Below, piece after piece: positions 58,150 through 64,000 of a stretch of DNA of 64,000 nucleotides. The stretch lies in contig NC_065919.1 of assembly GCF_024586455.1 (NCBI RefSeq), positions 11,634,368 through 11,698,367 on the forward strand. The letters run 5' to 3'. The stretch is from Bactrocera neohumeralis. Its lineage: Eukaryota > Arthropoda > Insecta > Diptera > Tephritidae. A program made the translations under genes and the position numbers. The stretch's first letter is position 1; each line of letters begins with the position of its first letter. The notes below the pieces were generated by a model. That model was not told the DNA's origin, searched no databases, and saw only the letters and a program-made list of their open reading frames with translations.

Positions 58150-58834
58150 AACAAGGGCCACTAACTGATAATGCAGTTATGTGCGTATGTGTGGGGGTGT
58201 GTGCGTAAGAAGTTAGCGCTTCATAAATGCGAAACGGATGTTTATTTGATGAGTGAGTGTACACCAAAGTACGTTTTGTAAACTTCTAGTTATGAGGCTG
58301 CAGACGAGCAACTTCACCTGTCCATACCCATATACATACATACATATCGAAATACTAAGTAAATATATAAATGTATGCAGATTTTAGCTCTCAGGTGGGC
58401 GTCTGCGTGCATACAAACATATATCGCTTGGTTATGGCTACGTGCGCCAGGCGAGCGAATGTTAAGCAGCTAGGAGGAACACTTCTGCTTTGCGTGCCAC
58501 AGCGCCTTCTTGTGGTTAGCTAACTATAATAAAAGGGTAATAAACTAATTTTCTATTATGCTGGCTGTTGAAATGTGAAAATTTTGGGTTAACTCACGCA
58601 TACACTTTTTATGACTTCTAATTGACATATGCGTGTGCGTATAAAGCTTGTTAGAAAAATTTAATGGAGAACAACTGTAGAATCTTGGCTTACGCTGAGT
58701 GACTTTATATCAAATTTAGAATTTTAGCACGCGAGTGCAGTCAAACATATAATTTAAAACTAGTAGCTGAATTATGTAGAACAACTGATGCATAATTGTT
58801 CTCTCGGCAGCCTTTTGAATTGCGTATGACCACA
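58150..58834. other. Non-coding stretch
   Basis: Nothing recognised. Confidence 0.35.
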
Positions 58835-59780
58835 GATTTCAGTATACTTGAAAATTGGCAACATTGCAAAATTGATCTCAATTTACTTGAAAATCGGCAA
58901 CATTGCAAAATTGATCTTAGTATACTTGAAAATCGGCAACATTACTCAAAATTACAAGGTTTAGCTATTGGTGAAATAGGTGTAATATAATTGCGCCAAT
59001 TTCATATATAAAAAATGCATTTTCACACAGAAAAAGCTTCCGAGAGGTGATAAAAGAGAAGTTCACAAATAAAAGTGCCTTCTTTGGACCAAAATACAGA
59101 TTTTTAATTAAATACAATACAGTTTTCATTAATTCAGTATAATTGAAAATTGGCAACATTGTAAATTGCTGTCCGTTTACTTAAAAATTGACAACATTGC
59201 TCAACATTGCAAGGTTGCTGAACTCTCGCTGGTAGTCATACACAATAGAGATGTAAGACAATTTCATTTACAAAAATCCACATAGCATGAAATTCCGAGG
59301 GCTGATAACAGCAGTACCCGCCGGGGAAAGCAGAGGAACAGGAAGACCTCCACTCCGTTGGAAGGACCAAGTGGAAAAAGACCTGGCTTCGCTTGGAATA
59401 TCCAATTGGCGTCACGTAGCCAAAAGAAGAAACGACTGGCGCGCGGTTGTTAACTCGGCTATAATCGCGTAAGCGGTGTCTACGCCAATTAAGAAGAAGA
59501 AGAGATAAGAGAAAATTGCAGTTTCACATAGCAAGAAATTCCGAGGCCTGATAACAGAGAAGTTCACAAATAAAAGTGCCTTGTTTGGACCAATATACAG
59601 ATTTTCAATTAGAAATTATCTCAATATGCTTGCAAATTGGCAACATTGCAAATAATCTCAGTATACTTGAAAATTGTCAACATGTCAAAATTGATCTCAT
59701 AACACTTGAAAACTGGCAACATTGCTCAAAATTGCAATGCTAGCTATCGGTTACTGAACTTGCGCTGGTAGCCATATACA
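58835..59780 (+). repeat. Nested minisatellite with ~290-bp higher-order unit
   Basis: A 36-base unit (CTTGAAAATTGGCAACATTG, then CAAAATTGATCTCAGT) is repeated three times at 58845-58945 and again near 59142 and 59630-59730. Around it a larger block containing AGAAGTTCACAAATAAAAGT and GCCTTCTTTGGACCAA recurs (59057, 59560). The array is interrupted by an RTE LINE 3' end. Confidence 0.85.
59312..59505 (+). mobile_element. RTE LINE 3' end insertion
   Basis: Encodes RPPLRWKDQVEKDLASLGIS and NDWRAVVNSAIIA, the C-terminus of the RTE relic family, then the tail CGTAAGCGGTGTCTACGCC with AATTAAGAAGAAGAAGAG. It is strongly 5'-truncated. It is less mutated than the copy at 55-56.8 kb, so it is probably younger. 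Confidence 0.88.
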
Positions 59781-59939
59781 ATAAAATGTAAAGGAAATCC
59801 TTGCAAACAAGGCAACATTTATTTTTTGGGATTTTTTTTTTTTCAAATGAAGTTGTACAAAAAATCCATCTTTAAACACCAATCCAAACTAAATCAAATT
59901 AGTGTTCATTTGTCACCGATTTGTTTAAACACGAAGCCT

Positions 59940-60105
59940 TTAGTTAAACGTTTTCAAATAGGTAATTCACCTTTAGTCACTTAAAACACACAACTTAATT
60001 TACTGTACAGTTACTTAACCTTAGTTAAACGTTTTCAAATAGGTAATTCAACTTCAGTCACTTAAAACACACAACTTAATTTGTTGTACAGATGCTTAAC
60101 CACAT
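59940..60105. repeat. 81-bp tandem duplication
   Basis: TTAGTTAAACGTTTTCAAAT begins at 59940 and 60021. The two copies differ at a few bases (TTCACCTTTAG against TTCAACTTCAG). Confidence 0.9.
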
Positions 60106-62654
60106 TTTGAGGTAAGTTTAAACTCGTTAGTTACAATTTCAACCTTTCGAATTCTCTCTTTCTTTGTGCCTAACAGGTTGCCCGTAAACTAAAGTAACTC
60201 ATCTCCTTAAACATGTTCCTATTAGAGTAATTACTTCAGCACCTAATTCAATATGGTACAAGAAATCACCAAGAAAAACTTAATTGCACTGAGTTGGTGT
60301 GGTATATTGATTCCCACAACTACTTTATTAAATGAGCAAGAGATTAAGAAAGTAGAGAGACGGATAGACGTGCTTAATTCAATTTCAATTATACGCGGGG
60401 TATAAGTAATGAGTTTTTAATAGTGAATAGACTTAAGAACTGTAAGACGTCGTTGAGGGTTTTTTTTTGCATTTTATGAGAAAACATAACATAGGAACGT
60501 ACACATGTTCTTACTATCAAAAAGTAGAGATTTCAACGGAGAAAAGAACTGCCGACTTTAAAAAAAGGGAAAGGCTTCTTCCAAAACAAATAACGAAACA
60601 CAAAAAATAGATAACGAATTGATATCAAAGAGGAAATGCGAAGACCGAACAAACTCACTGGAGAATTTGAAAACGTTAAAAGCAGCATTGTTGTCGCTTC
60701 GGGGATAAGCTTTCTACAACACACCCATAATTTAATACGCTTATGGCCAAAGAATATAAAAATGCGAACGAAGAAGTACTCAAATATGAAAGTATTTTTT
60801 GTGACAAAAGCAGTTTCATAATTAAGAAAATAAAAATAAAACAAAGGTAGAGAAAGAAACTAGTTGAATGAGAATTGGAAAAAGCAAAAAAAAAAAACAA
60901 CACAAAGATAATTTGAACGCTGTACTTTTTAGATAGACAGAGAGCGCAATTGGATAATAAACTATTTTCGGCGCATATTTCTCTTTTTGAGCAGATTATA
61001 CGAGCAAACGATTTAATTTACTCTTTATTCAGAAAGAGATATTTTTAAAATCAACAAAGAACATTATTGCAGAGAACAAGTTATTGTGCCTGAGTGTTAG
61101 TATATCCTTGAAGAGAGAGTTGTGGATTTCAAAAGAGTAAAAGAGTGCTAAATGTTGGCAGCAAAGAGCTTTTGGAGACTATAAACTGTTGAATCAACGG
61201 CAAAATAGGAGTGTCACAAAAATTTTTCAAACACACCGCAGCTCCAAATTAAGCCAGTGATACACCCTTTAATTGTGGTTAGCACAATAGCCTGTTGTAA
61301 TAATATGACATGCAAATATTACGCCAAATATGGCAGACGCAACAAGAGTTACATATACCATATAAATATAGGTTACGTCATACTTGTGTAGACTTCGTCG
61401 ACGGCAGAGAACATTTACGAAAAACACACACCCGACATTTGCGCACAACGCATGCCTGCTCTTCGAGCTCACTGCGATACAATTACTCAACACGCAGGCT
61501 TTTGCGTACACGAACACGAGCCCCTCATGTAGCCGCTCTCAGAGTCGCATTTATGTTCGTTGAATAGTTTGTCGATATTATTTCTGACACGAAAGCTGCA
61601 TAGCTCGTGCTAAGCACACACTGAGAGACAAAGGATAAAGTAAGCAGCTTCAACAAGTTGTTGCCGAAACCGACAAAGGATTGTTGCTGCGCCGATTGAA
61701 TGACCAAATATATGTATAATAATACGTATTCGAGTACTAGCTGTATATAAACCTCTCACACTTATAGCACGATATCCAGCATAAATAGTTCTTATAAATA
61801 GAAAAAGCAATAAAAATTGTGGTTATTCAACGGAGTTGCTACCACAATTGCCACATTTTTTATGCAGCAAACACTTTGTGTTACGCTCGCTCTTTTCCTA
61901 CTGCGAGCATCCTGCCATGTATGCTCGACTTTCCGCACCCGAATGCGAAAAGCAAACCAAACACAGATACATACATTTACATGCCCGCACTCACATACTT
62001 ACGAATAGGTACATTAGAGTAGCACGAACAACGACAATTGGAATTAAAAACATTAAACATTGAGCGGATTATTTTATATTCAATTAACCCAATTTTAAGC
62101 TTGGTCGGTCGTTCGGTTAGTATGGTCGCCTGCTTGCTTGTTGGATTGTTTGGTGAGAGCCAAAGCGGCACAGATGAGTGCGCCCACTGTGATTTACAGT
62201 TCACAGCAACGTCAAGTATCCATTATTCAGTGGCTTGGCCTAAGTGTCACTGGTTTACTTATTGTTGTTATTCTTGTGGTTGTGTACAAAAAAAAAATGT
62301 AATTAAATGCATGCGGCATAGTCACCAATGGCCAACGAGAGAAGCGCATATCTAAAGCAAAGTGCAAAATTGGGTAGCGAGAAACAACTTTGCTAGCGTG
62401 ATTTTAATAGCTTTATTGCAGTGGCATTTTTGTGTCTTTCACTTATTTTAATAAATATTAAATTTTATAGCGCGTAGCTGAGAGCTTTGTGTAATTATAG
62501 CAAATACTGCAGAAGTTGAGAAATCTTATGTGTAGAGGAACTTATTTTGGTTGTTAAATTTTATATGCTTGCTGTCATTTATTTAGTTTTCTGACATTTT
62601 GCTATAGAAAATACAAAGCACCGTATCATCAAAAAAACATCGTCAGATATAATA
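60106..62654. other. Non-coding stretch, nothing recognised
   Basis: Largest interval without a recognised object. Overlapping frames at 61269-62355 on both strands lack motifs. No tRNA, rRNA or transposon terminus was seen. Confidence 0.35.
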
Positions 62655-62684
62655 ACCAATGTATAACCATTTTATAACCAAAAC
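62655..62684 (-). repeat. Single copy of the 44.3-kb minisatellite unit
   Basis: CAATGTATAACCATTTTATA followed by ACCAAAA is the reverse complement, with one mismatch, of the 22-base unit at 44259-44385. Confidence 0.5.
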
Positions 62685-62724
62685 TCTAATTTTGTTTCAA
62701 TATGAGTGTATGGTAACCAATATA

Positions 62725-63973
62725 TTGGGTAATCGAAAAAGTCTTTTCGTATTTCTAATCAAACCTCAACTTAATTTCTTTAATACTTATAATGAACTTT
62801 AATGAACCAAATATTTACCATTTTGGGCAAACACTTTTTTCCACTAGAGACAATTTTCCATCAGTGTAAATTTTTTCTGGTTTCTCGGCGAAAAACTGCG
62901 ACAAGTAATTTTCACAGGCTTCTCTTGCAGCCAACCTTACTCCATTAAGGGAGTTCTGCATTGACCGAAACAAATGGCACTCCGATGGTGCAAAGTCAGG
63001 GCTATATTGTGAACGCATCAAAACTTCCCAGCCAAGCTCTCCCAGTTTTTGCCAAGTCAACAAATCAAAATCAAAGACGAAGCCCTTTCTGTTGATCAGT
63101 TCTGGCCGACTTACGACTTTTTACGATTGCTTGCTTCAATATCATCAGTTGTTGACAGTAAAATGTAGAATTAATCGTTCGACCAGGCTGGAGCAGCTCA
63201 TAGTGGATGATTCCTTTCCAATCCCACCAAACACTCAGCATAACCTTTCGAGGCGTCAATCCTGGCTTTGCGACCATTTGTTGAGCTTCACCACATTTGG
63301 ACCATGATCTTTTTCGCACATTATTGTCGTATTTGATCCACTTTTCGTCACCTGTTACCATTCGCTTCAGAAATGGTTCGATTTCATTTTTTTCAGCAAA
63401 GAATCGTAGATGTTAATTCGGTCCATTAAATGTTTCACAGACAATTCATGTGGTGCCCAAACATCGAGCTTCTTTTTGTAGCCAGCCTTTTTTTAATGGC
63501 TCAAAACCGTTTGATGATGAATGTTAAGTTCCTTAGCGATGTCTTGGCTGCTTATGTGACGGTCCTGGTCAATGTTTTCCATTATTTCAACGACTTTTTC
63601 AACGATAGGTCGACCAGAGCGAGGTGCATCTTCATCGAAATGTCCAGAACGGAAGCGAGCGAACCATTGTTGTGCTACACGAACTGATACAGCATCGTCA
63701 CCGTAAACTTCACAAATTTTATTGGTGGCTTGCTTGGCATTCTTCCCTTTTTTTTACAAAAATTTGAATTTCTTCATTATTTTCACTCATTTTTGAACAG
63801 CTGTAACTTTTTTTCAACTTCCCCGAATTTATATTTTTTTTGGTTAAATGAAGTTTAAAATCTCACCTTTCCAACACTATATGGTATGACACAATGTGAT
63901 TGTTAGCACTGGAGATATACGACTGCAACGACATCTATCGACAAAATACGAAAAGACTTTTTCGACTACCCAA
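62725..63973 (-). mobile_element. Mariner element, nearly full length, inactive, inverted
   Basis: Inverted ends TTGGGTAATCGAAAAAGTCT and CTTTTTCGACTACCCAA with TA on both sides. Minus-strand pieces: N-terminal QQWFARFRSGHFDEDAPR-like, DRHISSQDIAKELNIHHQT-like, MVTGDEKWIKYDNNVRKRSW with the first Asp, KVMLSVWWDWKGIIHYELLQ, then frame loss in the word KSRKSARTDQQKGLRL. The HQDNARPHTS block with the second Asp is deleted near 63070. QYSPDFAPSECHLFRSMQNS keeps the third Asp. It lacks the extra TGA of the 37.0-kb copy, but shares one frameshift with it. Confidence 0.93.
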
Positions 63974-64000
63974 TATATATGCTTTGATATTCTTATGTGA

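Noticed and set aside
1..64000. tRNA, rRNA or snoRNA genes
   Set aside because: No sequence with a convincing B-box and cloverleaf or rRNA core was noticed by eye on either strand; a covariance-model scan would settle it.
1..64000. Endogenous retrovirus or LTR elements
   Set aside because: No long terminal repeats, protease, integrase or envelope-like frames were recognised. All reverse-transcriptase pieces fit non-LTR families.

Overview
The window looks like nuclear DNA of a higher fly, most likely a tephritid fruit fly or close relative. The reasons are an AT-rich background, a short GT-AG intron, CAA/CAG-rich coding sequence, many mariner-family relics, RTE- and R1/LOA-type LINE relics, and many copies of a ~155-bp repeat unit (around the words TTTGTATGGCAGCTATATG and GGTCCGATCTGAACAATTTC) that I associate with dipteran genomes. 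The species assignment is inference. No prokaryotic genes, operons, CRISPR arrays, tRNAs or rRNAs were seen.

Only one host gene is well supported. It is a two-exon gene at 16237-18176 (+) for a secreted, ~607-residue, His/Gln/Asn/Asp-rich low-complexity protein. Its first exon is short and carries a clear signal peptide; a 116-base intron separates it from the long second exon. A poly(A) signal lies at 18650. Two weaker coding candidates are a signal-peptide-like ORF at 47365 and a 122-codon frame at 57781-58149 with one internal TGA.

Layout: 0-1 kb AT-rich repeats; 2.4-3.6 kb LOA-like LINE relic; 5.0-5.8 kb 155-bp array; 7.0 kb mariner end; 9.0-9.7 kb GAT microsatellite; 9.8-10.6 kb array interrupted by a MITE and an RTE 5' piece; 11.9-12.8 kb mariner relic; 14.4-15.6 kb two opposed LINE 3' ends; 16.2-18.7 kb the gene; 18.7-20.2 kb two mariner relics; 21.6-27.3 kb three 155-bp arrays and a new MITE (26.0 kb); 28.8-30.7 kb AT-rich 255-bp satellite; 31.6-33.4 kb inverted array and mariner end; 34.5-35.8 kb antisense LINE carrying a short GTT-led repeat; 37.0-38.3 kb nearly full-length mariner; 38.8-47.3 kb TTAA-flanked MITEs, an array, A-rich tracts and Tc1/mariner relics; 49.4 kb array; 51.0-57.1 kb dense nested transposon graveyard; 58.8-60.1 kb local tandem repeats; 62.7-64.0 kb a second mariner, inverted.

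The strongest new observations are structural: (i) the 155-bp arrays carry a terminal hairpin with a compensatory base-pair change, suggesting non-autonomous Helentron/DINE-like elements; (ii) small MITEs at 9889-10034 and 26029-26249; (iii) two mariner copies sharing the same disabling frameshift, which implies mobilisation in trans; (iv) a short GTT-led repeat that split two other transposon genes.
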